From NCBI GenBank assembly GCA_947629775.1, contig CANRFA010000009.1, positions 1 to 60,431 on the forward strand: 60,431 nt of DNA, given 5' to 3'. Made by a program: the position numbers and the translations under genes. The notes beneath the pieces are model-generated. The model did no database searches, was not told where the DNA came from, and saw only the letters and a program-made list of their open reading frames with translations. Below are positions 41,351 through 51,100 of the stretch, piece by piece (position 1 is the stretch's first letter; each line of letters begins with the position of its first letter). This DNA is from an uncultured Oscillospiraceae bacterium (GTDB lineage: Bacteria; Bacillota; Clostridia; Oscillospirales; Oscillospiraceae).

Positions 41351-41356
41351 TATGAT
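41351..41356 (+). promoter_or_regulatory. Extended -10 promoter of the proline operon
   Basis: TGC-TATGAT: an extended -10 (TG one base before the hexamer) with a weak -35 (TTGGGC) 19 bases upstream, 51 bases before the proC ATG. Confidence 0.5.
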
Positions 41357-41406
41357 AGGGGATGGACCGCCGGAGGGCGGCGGTTTTCCGGAAAGGAAGG
41401 AGTTTC

Positions 41407-42213
41407 ATGAAAACCATCGGATTCATCGGCACCGGCAACATGGGATCCGCCCTGGCCAGGGCGGCGGTCCAGGGCATGCCGGAGGCCGCGTATCTTTTTT
41501 CCAACCGCACGAGGGCGAAGGCGGAGGACCTGGCGGCGCAGCTGGGCGCGGGACAGGCCGCCACGAACCGGGAGGTCGCCCGCGGCGCCGACTGGATCTT
41601 CCTGGGCGTCAAACCGCAGATGCTGCCAGAGCTGATGGAGGAAATCCGGGAGGATCTCCAGGCCCGGCAGGACCCCTTTGTGCTCGTCAGCATGGCGGCG
41701 GGAACCTCCTGCGCCCGGATTCAGGAGCTGGCCGGCGGGGCCTTTCCCGTGATCCGGATCATGCCCAACACCCCCTGCTCCCTGGGAGCCGGCGTGGTGC
41801 AGGTGTGCGGGAAAGACGTGGAGCAGGAGGAGCTGGATGCCTTCTGCGCCGGCATGAAGGCGGCGGGCCTTCTGGACCAGGTGCCGGAGCACCTGATTGA
41901 CGCCGCGTCCGCCGTCTCCGGCTGCGGACCGGCCTATGTGTATCTCTTCATCGAGGCTCTGGCGGACGGAGGCGTGGCCTGCGGTCTGCCCCGGGCCAAG
42001 GCGCTGGCCTACGCCGCGCAGACCGTGGAAGGGGCCGCCCGCATGGTTCTGGAGAGCGGCATGCACCCCGGGGCCCTGAAGGACCAGGTCACTTCCCCGG
42101 GTGGCACTACGATTCAGGGGGTACGGGCGCTGGAAAACCACGGGTTCCGGGCGGCCGCCATGGAGGCGGTGCTGGCCGCCTATGAGAAGACGCTGCAGAT
42201 GGGGAAGACCTGA
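41407..42213 (+). CDS. proC: Pyrroline-5-carboxylate reductase
   Basis: Last step of proline synthesis, reducing pyrroline-5-carboxylate with NAD(P)H. 268 residues. Rossmann motif GFIGTGNMGSAL (about 4-15), the IMPNTPCSLGAGV segment (about 118-130), and the C-terminal dimerisation signature LKDQVTSPGGTTIQGV (about 222-237). ATG 41407 follows AAGGAAGGAG and family members start here; the upstream reading to 41362 overlaps the promoter. First gene of proC-proB-(HD)-proA. Confidence 0.96.
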   Translation: MKTIGFIGTGNMGSALARAAVQGMPEAAYLFSNRTRAKAEDLAAQLGAGQAATNREVARGADWIFLGVKPQMLPELMEEIREDLQARQDPFVLVSMAAGTSCARIQELAGGAFPVIRIMPNTPCSLGAGVVQVCGKDVEQEELDAFCAGMKAAGLLDQVPEHLIDAASAVSGCGPAYVYLFIEALADGGVACGLPRAKALAYAAQTVEGAARMVLESGMHPGALKDQVTSPGGTTIQGVRALENHGFRAAAMEAVLAAYEKTLQMGKT

Positions 42214-42267
42214 TAAGGCGGCTTAAGAACCCGGAATCATTACGAACTGTATAAGGACTGAGACAAA

Positions 42268-43062
42268 TTGCGAATCGTAATCAAGGTTGGCACGTCTACG
42301 CTGACCCATAAGACCGGACGGCTGAACATCCGGCGGGTGGAGGGCCTGGTTAAGGTCTTTTCGGATCTGAAAAACGCGGGGCATCAGCTGGTGCTGGTCT
42401 CCTCCGGGGCCATCGGCCTCGGGGTGGGCAAGCTGAACCTGCCCGGCCGGCCGGCGGATATGCCCACCAAGCAGGCCGCCGCCGCAGTGGGCCAGTGCGA
42501 GATGATGTACACCTACGACCAGCTCTTCGCCCGCTACAACCATGTGGCGGCCCAGGTGCTGCTGACCGGCGAGGATGTGCGGGAGCCCCATCGGCGGGCC
42601 AACCTGGAGAATACGCTGACCCGGCTGCTGGAACTGAACGCCGTCCCCATCGTCAACGAAAACGACGCCGTAGCCACCGACGAGGTGGGCGTGGAGACCA
42701 CGATCGGGGAGAACGACACCCTCTCCGCCGTGGTGGCCTCCCTGGTGAAGGCGGATCTGCTGATCATCCTCAGCGACATCGACGGCCTCTATACGGCGGA
42801 TCCCCGGAAGGACGCCTCCGCCCGCCTGATTCCCGTGGTGATGGAAGTGACCGCGGAGATCGAGGCCCTGGCGGGCGGAACGGGCAGCGCCCTGGCCTCC
42901 GGCGGCATGGCCACCAAGCTGAAGGCGGCGAAGATCGCCCGCGAGGCGGGCTGCGACATGGTGATCGCCAACGGGCAGAAGGAAGAACAGCTCTACGACA
43001 TCGCCGCCGGCGTTCCGGTGGGAACCCGGTTCCTGGGGCGGCGGACAGCGAAGAGCGAATGA
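42268..43062 (+). CDS. proB: Glutamate 5-kinase (short form, no PUA domain)
   Basis: First step of proline synthesis, phosphorylating glutamate. The start is TTG 42268, supported by AAGGA at 42253-42257 and by the family N terminus RIVIKVGTSTLTHKTGRLN. The 264 residues cover only the amino-acid-kinase domain (SSGAIGLGVGKL about 51, NENDAVATDEV about 131, the SDIDGLYTADPR segment about 170, GTGSALASGGMATKLKAA about 207). Bacillus and E. coli enzymes carry an extra C-terminal PUA domain of about 100 residues, absent here. Confidence 0.95.
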   Translation: MRIVIKVGTSTLTHKTGRLNIRRVEGLVKVFSDLKNAGHQLVLVSSGAIGLGVGKLNLPGRPADMPTKQAAAAVGQCEMMYTYDQLFARYNHVAAQVLLTGEDVREPHRRANLENTLTRLLELNAVPIVNENDAVATDEVGVETTIGENDTLSAVVASLVKADLLIILSDIDGLYTADPRKDASARLIPVVMEVTAEIEALAGGTGSALASGGMATKLKAAKIAREAGCDMVIANGQKEEQLYDIAAGVPVGTRFLGRRTAKSE

Positions 43063-43094
43063 AGCGCGCGGCTGCGCGACGGGAGGAAACGGAT

Positions 43095-43598
43095 ATGGAT
43101 GTCATGCTGGAACTCTCCATGCGGGTGATGGAGCACGACGCGGGCAGTCCCCTGCGGGTGCAGCACACCCAGAAGGTGTACGCCTTCGCCCGGCAGATCG
43201 GACTGTAAGAGGGACTGGACGAACGTACCCAGTACATTCTGGAACTGGCCGCCCTGCTCCACGATGTGGGTATCCGGCCCGCTCTGGAGAAGTACGGAAG
43301 TTCCGCGGGTCCCCTCCAGGAGAAGGAAGGTCCTCCCCTGGTCCGGACCATGCTGGGGGATCTGGGGGTGGATCCGGAGGCCATCGAGCGGGTGGCGTGG
43401 CTGGTGGGCCACCACCACACCTATACCGATGTGCAGGGGCTGGACTATCAGATTCTGCTGGAGGCGGACTTTCTGGTGAATCTGTTTGAGGACCACTGCG
43501 GGGAGGCGGAGATCCGCCACGCCCTGCGGAAGATTTTCCGGACGGAGACCGGCAGCCGCATCTGCCGGAGCATGTTCGGACTGGAGGAAGAGTCATGA
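43095..43598 (+). pseudogene. HD-domain hydrolase gene interrupted by one in-frame stop
   Basis: Two open stretches in the same frame, separated only by TAA at 43206-43208, together read as one 167-codon HD-domain gene. Before the stop: VQHTQKVYAFARQIGL; after it: EGLDERTQYILELAALLHDV, then HHHTY and [13 protein letters not shown], the expected HD pattern. A ribosome binding site (GGGAGGAAAC) precedes ATG 43095, and the stop overlaps proA start. A single base change would restore the frame (for example CAA, GAA or AAA). It may be a new mutation or a sequencing error. Confidence 0.75.
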
Positions 43599-44851
43599 CG
43601 GTAATGGAACTGCTGACCAGGGCCAGGGCGGCGAAGAGCGCCATGGCGCTGGCGGATACGGATACGAAGAACCGGGCGCTGCTGGCCATGGCGGACGCCC
43701 TGGTCGCCCATGAGAGCGCCATTCTGGCGGCCAACCGCCTGGATATGGAGGCGGCGAAGGGAACCATGTCCGACGTGATGCTGGACCGGCTGGCCCTCAG
43801 CCCCCAGCGCATCGCCGGCATGGCGGAGGGCATCCGCCAGGTGGCGGCGCTGCCGGATCCCGCGGGATACGTGGTGAATCGGGTGGAGCGCCCCAACGGG
43901 CTGGTGATCGAGCGCACGCTGGTGCCCATGGGAGTGATCGCCATCATCTATGAGAGCCGGCCCAACGTGACCTCGGACGCGGCGGCCCTGGCGCTGAAGG
44001 CGGGCTCCGCCTGCGTGCTGCGGGGCGGCAAGGAGGCCCATCGGTCCGCCGCCGCCATCGTGGACGCCCTGTGGGAGGGGCTGGACGCCGCGGGACTGCC
44101 CCGGGACGCTCTGGGCCTGGTGGAGGATACCTCCCGGGCCTCCGCGACCGCCCTCATGACCGCCCGGGGCTATGTGGATCTGCTGATTCCCCGGGGCGGA
44201 CCGGGTCTGATCCGGGCCTGCGTGGACAACGCCACCGTGCCCTGCGTGGAGACCGGCACCGGTATCTGCCACGTCTATGTGGATCGGGACGCGGATCAGG
44301 ACATGGCCCTGACCATCCTGGAGAACGCCAAGTGCTCCCGGCCCTCCGTGTGCAATGCGGCCGAGGTGTGCCTGGTCCATAAGGACATCGCGGCGCAGTT
44401 CCTGCCGAAGTTCCGCCAGAGGATGACGGTGGAGCGGGAGCAGGCGGGTCTGGTTCCCGTGGAACTGCGCCTGGATCCGGCGGCGGCCGCTCTCATCGAG
44501 GGCACCCCCGCGGGGCCCGCGGACTTCGACACCGAATTTCTGGATTACATCATGGCGGTTCACGTGGTGGACAGCGCGGAGGAGGCCATCGCCCACATCG
44601 CGGCGCACTCCACCGGGCACAGCGAGGCCATTGTCACCGCCAGCGAGGAGACGGCCCGGTCCTTCCTGGCTCAGGTGGACAGCGCGGCGGTCTACTGGAA
44701 CTGCTCCACCCGCTTTACGGACGGGGGCGAGTTCGGCCTGGGCTGCGAGATGGGTATCTCCACCCAGAAGCTCCACGCCCGGGGTCCCATGGGCCTGCAG
44801 GAGCTGTGCACCTTCAAATACATTATAAAAGGCAACGGTCAGATCCGCTGA
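43595..44851 (+). CDS. proA: Gamma-glutamyl phosphate reductase
   Basis: Second step of proline synthesis, acting on the product of proB. 418 residues, aldehyde-dehydrogenase fold. Features: [18 protein letters not shown] (about 108-125), LRGGKEA (about 143), and the catalytic cysteine in [13 protein letters not shown] (about 247-259). ATG 43595 overlaps the HD gene stop (ATGA), so translation would be coupled if the upstream frame were read. Normal length. Confidence 0.96.
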   Translation: MTVMELLTRARAAKSAMALADTDTKNRALLAMADALVAHESAILAANRLDMEAAKGTMSDVMLDRLALSPQRIAGMAEGIRQVAALPDPAGYVVNRVERPNGLVIERTLVPMGVIAIIYESRPNVTSDAAALALKAGSACVLRGGKEAHRSAAAIVDALWEGLDAAGLPRDALGLVEDTSRASATALMTARGYVDLLIPRGGPGLIRACVDNATVPCVETGTGICHVYVDRDADQDMALTILENAKCSRPSVCNAAEVCLVHKDIAAQFLPKFRQRMTVEREQAGLVPVELRLDPAAAALIEGTPAGPADFDTEFLDYIMAVHVVDSAEEAIAHIAAHSTGHSEAIVTASEETARSFLAQVDSAAVYWNCSTRFTDGGEFGLGCEMGISTQKLHARGPMGLQELCTFKYIIKGNGQIR

Positions 44852-44930
44852 CTGCGGGAGGGCCGGATCCGGGAGCGGATCCCGGGTCCGGTCCGAATCC
44901 CAGAAAAGATGAAAGGAGGAGACGAATCCG

Positions 44931-45449
44931 ATGGCGATCAGCCGAAGCATGTGTGAATACAAGGACGTGACCTGGAACCTGCTGCGCTCCGACGAGGTAC
45001 GGAGCATGGGACAGTGGAGGCACCACGGTCCGGTTACCTGCCTGGACCACTCCCTGTTTGTCAGCTACCTGTCCTTCCTGGCGGCGCGGGCCCTGCACCT
45101 GGATTACCAGGCGGCGGCCCGGGGCGGTCTGCTTCACGATCTGTATCTGTACGATCCCGTCACCAAGCCCTCTCCCGTTCAATGCATCGAGCACCCCCGG
45201 ATCGCGGCGGAGAACGCCTCCCTTCTGACGACCCTGTCGAAGAAGGAGCGCAACATCATTCTCTCCCACATGTGGCCCCTGGGCGGGGCCTTCCCGGGCT
45301 CTCTGGAGGCCTGGCTGGTGGATCTGGTGGACACGCTGTGCACCGGGCTGGAGTTCTCCCGGCTCTATCGGCCCATCCGTCTGCGCCGGAAACTGGGGGT
45401 TCAGGGGAAGCCGCTTCTGAAGCCCCAGCGGGCCGGCAAGGGGTCCTGA
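44931..45449 (+). CDS. HD-domain phosphohydrolase-like protein
   Basis: A 172-residue protein with an HD-type metal site (WRHHGPVTCLDHS, then RGGLLHDLYLYD, LSHMWP and WLVDLVDTL). Related in fold to the interrupted HD protein encoded before proA but not a close copy. AAAGGAGGAGAC lies upstream of ATG 44931. It follows proA by 79 bases; possible end of the proline operon transcript. Substrate unknown. Confidence 0.8.
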   Translation: MAISRSMCEYKDVTWNLLRSDEVRSMGQWRHHGPVTCLDHSLFVSYLSFLAARALHLDYQAAARGGLLHDLYLYDPVTKPSPVQCIEHPRIAAENASLLTTLSKKERNIILSHMWPLGGAFPGSLEAWLVDLVDTLCTGLEFSRLYRPIRLRRKLGVQGKPLLKPQRAGKGS

Positions 45450-45546
45450 AACCCCGCCGCTGGAAGAAACTGTGTCCACCGCTGAAGGACAGATGGCAGC
45501 GGCCAAAGAAAATTACCGGAATGAATCCCAAAAGACAAAATTCCAC

Positions 45547-45575
45547 TTGCAAGAAGGGGAAATTCCTGATAGTAT
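45547..45575 (+). promoter_or_regulatory. Promoter of the glmU-like/prs transcript
   Basis: TTGCAA (45547-45552), 17-base spacer, TAGTAT (45570-45575). A perfect inverted repeat in the leader (GGCGCCGTT 45592-45600, AACGGCGCC 45604-45612) lies about 20 bases downstream of the likely start and 37 before the ATG. Confidence 0.7.
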
Positions 45576-45648
45576 GCTAGGGTACTTGCCGGGCGCCGTT
45601 CAGAACGGCGCCGGAAAGCACCTGAAAACGCAGGAAGGAAGAAGACAC

Positions 45649-46332
45649 ATGGAAGATCGTTCCGCCGCGCTGGCGGCCAAGAGACAGGCCCTGCTGGAGG
45701 CCGGCGTGGATATGCTGGATCCGGCGGCGGTGTATGTGGAGGATACCGTATCCGTGGGAGCGGGAACCATGCTCCTGCCCGGAACGATCCTCCGTGGGGA
45801 GACAGTGGTGGGCCGCGGCTGTACCATCGGGCCCAACGTGATGCTGACGGACTGCACCGTGGAGGACGACTGTACCATCAACACCGCCCAGTGCGAGAAG
45901 AGCGTCATCCGCGCCCGCTGCGAGATCGGACCCTATACCCACATCCGTCCCAACTGCGACGTGGGCGAGGGCTCGAAGATCGGAGCGTTCGTGCAGCTGA
46001 AGAACTCCGTGCTGGGCAAGGGGACCAAGATGGCCCACCTGACCTACGTGGGGGACAGCGACGTGGGCGACGGCTGCAACTTCGGCTGCGGAACCGTCAC
46101 CTGCAACTACGACGGCTTCAAAAAGTCCCGTACCCGCATCGGCGACCGGGTCTTCATCGGCTGCCACACCAACTTCATCCCGCCGGTGTCCGTGGGCGAC
46201 GGGGCGTTCATCGCCGCCGCCACCACGATCACCAAGGATGTTCCCCCCGACGCTCTGGCCGTAGGACGCCCCCATCAGACCGTCCGGGAAGGCTGGGCGG
46301 AGGTCAACCGCAGGAAGAAGCAGAAACAGTAG
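45649..46332 (+). CDS. Stand-alone left-handed beta-helix acetyltransferase (GlmU C-terminal type)
   Basis: 227 residues of hexapeptide-repeat left-handed beta-helix, corresponding to the C-terminal glucosamine-1-phosphate acetyltransferase domain of GlmU. Key residues are recognisable: KNSVLGKGTKMAHLTYVGD (Lys, His and Tyr of the acceptor site) and the CNYDG box. The N-terminal uridylyltransferase domain (about 230 residues) is missing; the start ATG 45649 follows AGGAAGGAAG and only a promoter lies before it. Position before prs-pth-mfd matches Bacillus glmU (gcaD). It could acetylate GlcN-1-P or another substrate. Confidence 0.85.
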   Translation: MEDRSAALAAKRQALLEAGVDMLDPAAVYVEDTVSVGAGTMLLPGTILRGETVVGRGCTIGPNVMLTDCTVEDDCTINTAQCEKSVIRARCEIGPYTHIRPNCDVGEGSKIGAFVQLKNSVLGKGTKMAHLTYVGDSDVGDGCNFGCGTVTCNYDGFKKSRTRIGDRVFIGCHTNFIPPVSVGDGAFIAAATTITKDVPPDALAVGRPHQTVREGWAEVNRRKKQKQ

Positions 46333-46406
46333 GACGACCGCACGGGAAACAGAAAAAGGGGGCGGGGTTGTCTGCGCCCCAGGCGACAAGATCGGGAGGA
46401 TCTGAC

Positions 46407-47387
46407 ATGCTTGCACAGAAAGGTATCAAAATATTCACGGGCAATTCCAATCCCCAGCTGGCGAAGGACATCTGCAAGGAACTGGGCATCCCCCTGGGAA
46501 CCAGCGAAGTAGGCGCCTTCTCGGATGGGGAGAACTATGCGTCCATGTACGAGACCGTCCGGGGCTCCGATGTGTTCGTGGTCCAGTCCACCTGCTCCTT
46601 CCGGAAGGATGGCAAGGACAAGACGGTCAACGATGCCCTCATGGAAATGCTCATCATGATCGATGCGCTCAAGCGGGCCTCCGCCGGCCGGATCACCGCC
46701 GTGATCCCCTACTTCGGCTACGCCCGTCAGGACCGCAAGACCAAGCCCCGTGATCCCATCTCCGCCAAGCTGGTGGCCAACCTCATCACCACCGCCGGCG
46801 CGGATCGGGTGCTGACCATGGACCTTCACGCCAATCAGATTCAGGGCTTCTTCGACATTCCCGTTGACAATCTGCTGGGATCTCCCCTCTTCGTCCACTA
46901 CATGACCATGAAGTTCGCCGCCGTGCACAGCGACACCATGGTGGTTTCCCCCGACGTGGGCTCTGTGGCCCGGGCCCGGGCCTTCGCCCAGAAGCTGAAC
47001 ATGCCCCTCGCGATCGTGGATAAGCGCCGCCAGAAGGCCAACTCCTCCGAGGTGATGAACATCATCGGCGAGGTGCAGGACAAGCACGTGATCCTGCTGG
47101 ACGATATGGTGGATACCGGCGGCTCCCTCTGCCACGCCGCGAAGGCCCTGGTGGAGCTGGGAGGCGCCCGGGACGTGACGGCCTGCGCCACCCACGGCGT
47201 GCTCTCCGGCCAGTCCATCCAGCTCATCGAGAACAGCTGCATCGATCAGGTGGTCTTCCTGGATACGATCCCCCCCAAGGAGGGCGTCAACAGCTCCAAG
47301 ATCAAATATATCTCGGTGGCCCACATGTTCGCGGAAGCCATCAGTCATATCTACATGGAGACCTCCGTGTCTCCGCTGTTCCTGTAA
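46407..47387 (+). CDS. prs: Ribose-phosphate pyrophosphokinase (PRPP synthetase)
   Basis: Makes PRPP for nucleotides, histidine and salvage. 326 residues. Features: KIFTGNSNPQLAKDI (about 7), SDGENYASM (about 39), the flexible-loop-type YFGYARQDRK (about 100), MDLHANQIQGFFD (about 133) and the PRPP motif VILLDDMVDTGGS (about 229-241). ATG 46407 with GGGAGGA six bases before; reading frame extends upstream only as a shadow. Follows the GlmU-like gene by 74 bases. Confidence 0.96.
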   Translation: MLAQKGIKIFTGNSNPQLAKDICKELGIPLGTSEVGAFSDGENYASMYETVRGSDVFVVQSTCSFRKDGKDKTVNDALMEMLIMIDALKRASAGRITAVIPYFGYARQDRKTKPRDPISAKLVANLITTAGADRVLTMDLHANQIQGFFDIPVDNLLGSPLFVHYMTMKFAAVHSDTMVVSPDVGSVARARAFAQKLNMPLAIVDKRRQKANSSEVMNIIGEVQDKHVILLDDMVDTGGSLCHAAKALVELGGARDVTACATHGVLSGQSIQLIENSCIDQVVFLDTIPPKEGVNSSKIKYISVAHMFAEAISHIYMETSVSPLFL

Positions 47388-47405
47388 GATCCAATCCCCC
47401 AGGGA

Positions 47406-47435
47406 GGGGCGGGTATGCGCTACCCGCCCCCTTTT
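47406..47435 (+). terminator. Terminator after prs
   Basis: GGGGCGGGTA, a five-base loop, TACCCGCCCC, then CTTTT: a perfect 10-bp stem. Confidence 0.85.
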
Positions 47436-47459
47436 GAGCGTGCAGGGAGGAAGAAACAC

Positions 47460-48050
47460 ATGCTCTTTGGAAAGCCCGCCGGCGTAACCTGGCTGCTGGT
47501 CTGTCTGGGCAATCCGGGCGAAAAGTACGAAAACACCCGACACAACGTGGGCTGGATGGTGGCCGACGAGGTGGCGGAGCGCTGCGACGCCCCCATTCAG
47601 CGCCTGAAATTCCGGGCGCTGACCAACGTGCTGACCATTTCCGGGGAAAAGGTACTGATCATGAAGCCCATTACATTCATGAATCTCTCCGGAGAGGCGG
47701 TACGGCCGGCGGCGGATTTTTACAAGATCGCGCCGGACCATGTGCTGGTGGTCTCGGACGACGTGGCGTTGGCGCCCGGTCGGCTCCGCGTCCGGCGGGG
47801 CGGCTCGGCCGGCGGTCATAACGGGCTGAAAAACATCATACAGCATCTCGGGACCGATCAGTTCCCCCGGATCCGGGTGGGAGTGGGCAACAAGCCCCAT
47901 CCGGATTACGATATGGTGGACTGGGTGCTGGGAAAACCCCAGGGCGAGGATCTGGAGGCCATCCGGGAGGCGGTCCGCAGGGCCGCGGACGCCGTGGAGT
48001 GCCTGATCCGGGAGGGTCCGGATTCCGCCATGAACCACTACAATCGCTGA
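47460..48050 (+). CDS. pth: Peptidyl-tRNA hydrolase
   Basis: Releases peptidyl-tRNA that has fallen off the ribosome. 196 residues. CLGNPGEKYENTRHNVGW (about 12-29) carries the active-site Asn and His; SDDVALAPGRLRVRRGGSAGGHNGL (shown in part: GGSAGGHNGLK) supplies the Asp and the loop. I start at ATG 47460 (GGGAGGA eight bases upstream) because the first in-frame ATG, 47415, lies inside the prs terminator. Matches Bacillus spoVC/pth placement. Confidence 0.95.
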   Translation: MLFGKPAGVTWLLVCLGNPGEKYENTRHNVGWMVADEVAERCDAPIQRLKFRALTNVLTISGEKVLIMKPITFMNLSGEAVRPAADFYKIAPDHVLVVSDDVALAPGRLRVRRGGSAGGHNGLKNIIQHLGTDQFPRIRVGVGNKPHPDYDMVDWVLGKPQGEDLEAIREAVRRAADAVECLIREGPDSAMNHYNR

Positions 48051-48155
48051 GAAGGGCCAGCCGGACGGAGCGCGCTCCGCGCCGGCTGCCGTCCGTACGC
48101 CGCACAGATTCCTGCTGCAGCCATAATTTCCAGTTTTTTCATGTGAGGGAACCTT

Positions 48156-51100
48156 ATGAAACTGTTGACGCAAGCTCTGCAGCGTCTTCCGGAATTCCAG
48201 GAAGTGCTGCACAGTCTGAAAGCAAATCGTACCCCCGTCGCGGTTACCGGACTGGCAGCGGTCCACCGGGCCCACTTCGCCGCCGGGATCCGCATGACAA
48301 CCCGACGACCGGTCGTGGTGATCTGCGCCGACGAGACGGAGGGCGAACGGCTGGCCCGGGATCTGGAGAGTTTCAGCGGAGAGGCCGTTCCCATGCTGGC
48401 TCCCCGTTCCTTCAACTTTTTCTCCGGCGCGGTCGCCTCCAGAGAGTGGGAGCACCGCCGTCTGGATCTGATGAACCGCCTGGCCCGGGGAGAGCTTCCT
48501 CTGCTTGTGGCCACGGTGGAGGGACTGCTCCAGCGAACCCTTCCGCCGGACGTTCTGGACCTGTGCAGGAAGGACCTGCGGCCCGGCGAGACGGCGGATC
48601 CCAACGCCCTGGTCCAGGGACTGGTCGCCACGGGCTACACCCGCTGCGACCAGGTGGAAGGCGTGGGCCAGTTCGCGCTGCGGGGCGGCATCCTGGATAT
48701 CTTCGTTCCCGGCATGAAGCAGCCGGTGCGGGTGGATTTCTTCGGCGACGAGGTGGACTCCATAGGCTTCTTTGACCCGGACACCCAGCGGCGGACCGAG
48801 AATATCTCCCATGTGAGCCTGCTGCCCGCCCGGGAGGTGCTGCCCCATCTGGCGCCCGACGGGATCCCCGGCCTGGCGCGGCGCATGAAGCGCATGGCGG
48901 CCAAAGCCCTGCGGGACGGGAATCAGAAGCTGGAGACCACCCTGCGGGCGGACCTGGAGGCCCTGGAGAACGGAACGCTGACCAGTACGGACCGCTACCT
49001 GCCCCTGATCTATCCGAAGTTGACCACGGTGGCGGAGTACATGCCCCGGGATACCTGCGTGGTGTACCTGGAGTCCTCCCGGGTGGGAGAACGGGCCAGA
49101 ACCTGGCAGTGGCAGATGGAGGAGGACGTGAAGACTCTCCTGGAACGGGGGGAGCTGGACAGTTCCTGCTGGGAGATGAGCCGCAGCTACACGCAGCTGA
49201 CGGACGTCCTGGAGAAGCGGGCCCTGATCTATCTGGACGCCTTTCCCCATTCCGGTTACCCGGTCCGTCCCAAGACGGCGGTGAACGTCACCGCCAAACA
49301 GCTGCCGTCCATCGGAAGCAATCCGGAGGCGGCGGGGCAGGATCTGGCGCACTACCAGAAAAACGGCTACGTCTCCGTGGTGCTGGCCTCCGGCGAACAG
49401 CACGCTCTGGACCTGCAGAGCCGTCTGCGGGAAGCGGGCGTGAAGTCCGCCGTGGAATTCCGCATGAAGGCCCTCCCGAAGGCCGGACAGACCTCCGTAA
49501 CCGTAGGCGGCCTCTCGGCCGGCATGGAATACCCCACCATCCGTCTGGCGGTTCTGACCGAAGGCGAGCGGAACGCGGTCCGCCGCCCGAGGGCCCGCAA
49601 GGATGAGAAGAGCAACCGCCAGAAGCTGAAGTCCTACGCGGACCTGTCCCCCGGCGACCTTGTGATTCACGAGCATCACGGTCTGGGGCGCTATGTGGGC
49701 ATGGTGAAGATGCCCGTGGACGGGGTCCAGAAGGACTATGTGAAGCTGGCCTACGCCGGGACCGACGTACTGTATGTGCCCGCCACCCAGCTGGACGTGA
49801 TTTCCAAGTATATCGGCGGCGGCGAGGACGGCGGTACGCGCAGGCTCAACAAACTGGGCGGCCAGGAGTGGGAAAAGGCCAAGACCAAGGCCCGCAAGGC
49901 CGTGCAGGACCTGGCGAAGGGGCTGGTGAAGCTCTACGCCGAGCGCCAGCGGCAGCCCGGGTTCGCCTTCTCTCCGGATAACGAGTGGCAGCGGGAATTC
50001 GAGAACGATTTCGAATATACGGAAACCGAGGACCAGCTGAAGGCGGCGGCAGAGATCAAGCGGGACATGGAGATGCCGCGGCCCATGGACCGGCTGCTGT
50101 GCGGCGATGTGGGCTACGGCAAGACGGAAGTGGCGTTCCGGGCAGTGATGAAGTGCATTCTGGACGGCAAGCAGGCCGCCATTCTGGCTCCCACCACCGT
50201 GCTGGCCCGCCAGCACTATCTGACGGCCCTCCAGCGCTTCCGCAACTTCTCCGTCAGCATCGACATCCTCTCCCGTTTCCGCACGGCCACCCAGACCCGG
50301 GATGTGCTGCAGCGGCTGCGGGAGGGGAAGATCGACCTGCTGGTGGGAACCCACCGGCTGTTCAACAAGGATGTGAAGTTCCGGGACCTGGGGCTGCTGA
50401 TCATCGACGAGGAGCAGCGGTTCGGCGTGGCCCACAAGGAGCGCCTGAAGGAGACCTACCGGCAGGTGGATGTGCTGACCCTCTCCGCCACCCCCATTCC
50501 CCGCACGCTCAACATGGCCATGTCCGGGATCCGGGATATGTCCACGCTGGAAGAGCCTCCCGCGGACCGGCTGCCCGTGCAGACCTATGTGCTGGAGCAC
50601 GACTGGGCGGTGCTGGCGGACGCCATGCGCCGGGAACTGGAGCGGGGCGGCCAGGTGTTCTACCTCTACAACCGGGTGGAGACCATCAGCCGGGCCGCCG
50701 CCACCATCCGCGCCATGCTGGGCGAGAGCGCCAGCATCGCCATCGCCCACGGCCGCATGAGCCAGGACGAGATTGACGAAGTGATGAGCCGCATGACCGA
50801 CGGCGACATCAACATTCTGGTCTGCACCACCATCATCGAGACCGGCATCGACCTGCCGAACGTCAATACCCTGATCATCGAGGACGCGGACCGGCTGGGT
50901 CTGGCCCAGCTGCATCAGATCCGGGGCCGGGTGGGGCGCTCCAGCCGGCGGGCCTTCGCCTATTTCACCTATCGCAGGGGCAAGATCCTCAGCGAGACGT
51001 CCGAGAAGCGCCTGGCCGCCATCCGGGAATACGCCGAGTTCGGCTCCGGCTTCAAGATCGCCATGCGGGACCTGGAGATCCGCGGCGCCGGCAACGTGCT

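Noticed and set aside
40833-41693. Long form of GntR copy B (286 codons)
   Set aside because: Extension crosses the promoter and operator and runs antisense to proC; ATG 41204 has an ideal ribosome binding site and equals copy A in length.
47415-47459. Earlier pth start
   Set aside because: The ATG lies in the loop side of the prs terminator and has no ribosome binding site.
48058-48086. Hairpin between pth and mfd as terminator
   Set aside because: AGCCGG...CCGGCT stem has no T-run; may be accidental in GC-rich DNA.
46275-50915. 1546-codon open frame on the minus strand
   Set aside because: Lies opposite prs, pth and mfd; such long antisense frames are expected in GC-rich DNA with third-position bias. 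Composition is His/Gln/Gly/Val-rich and lacks any domain.
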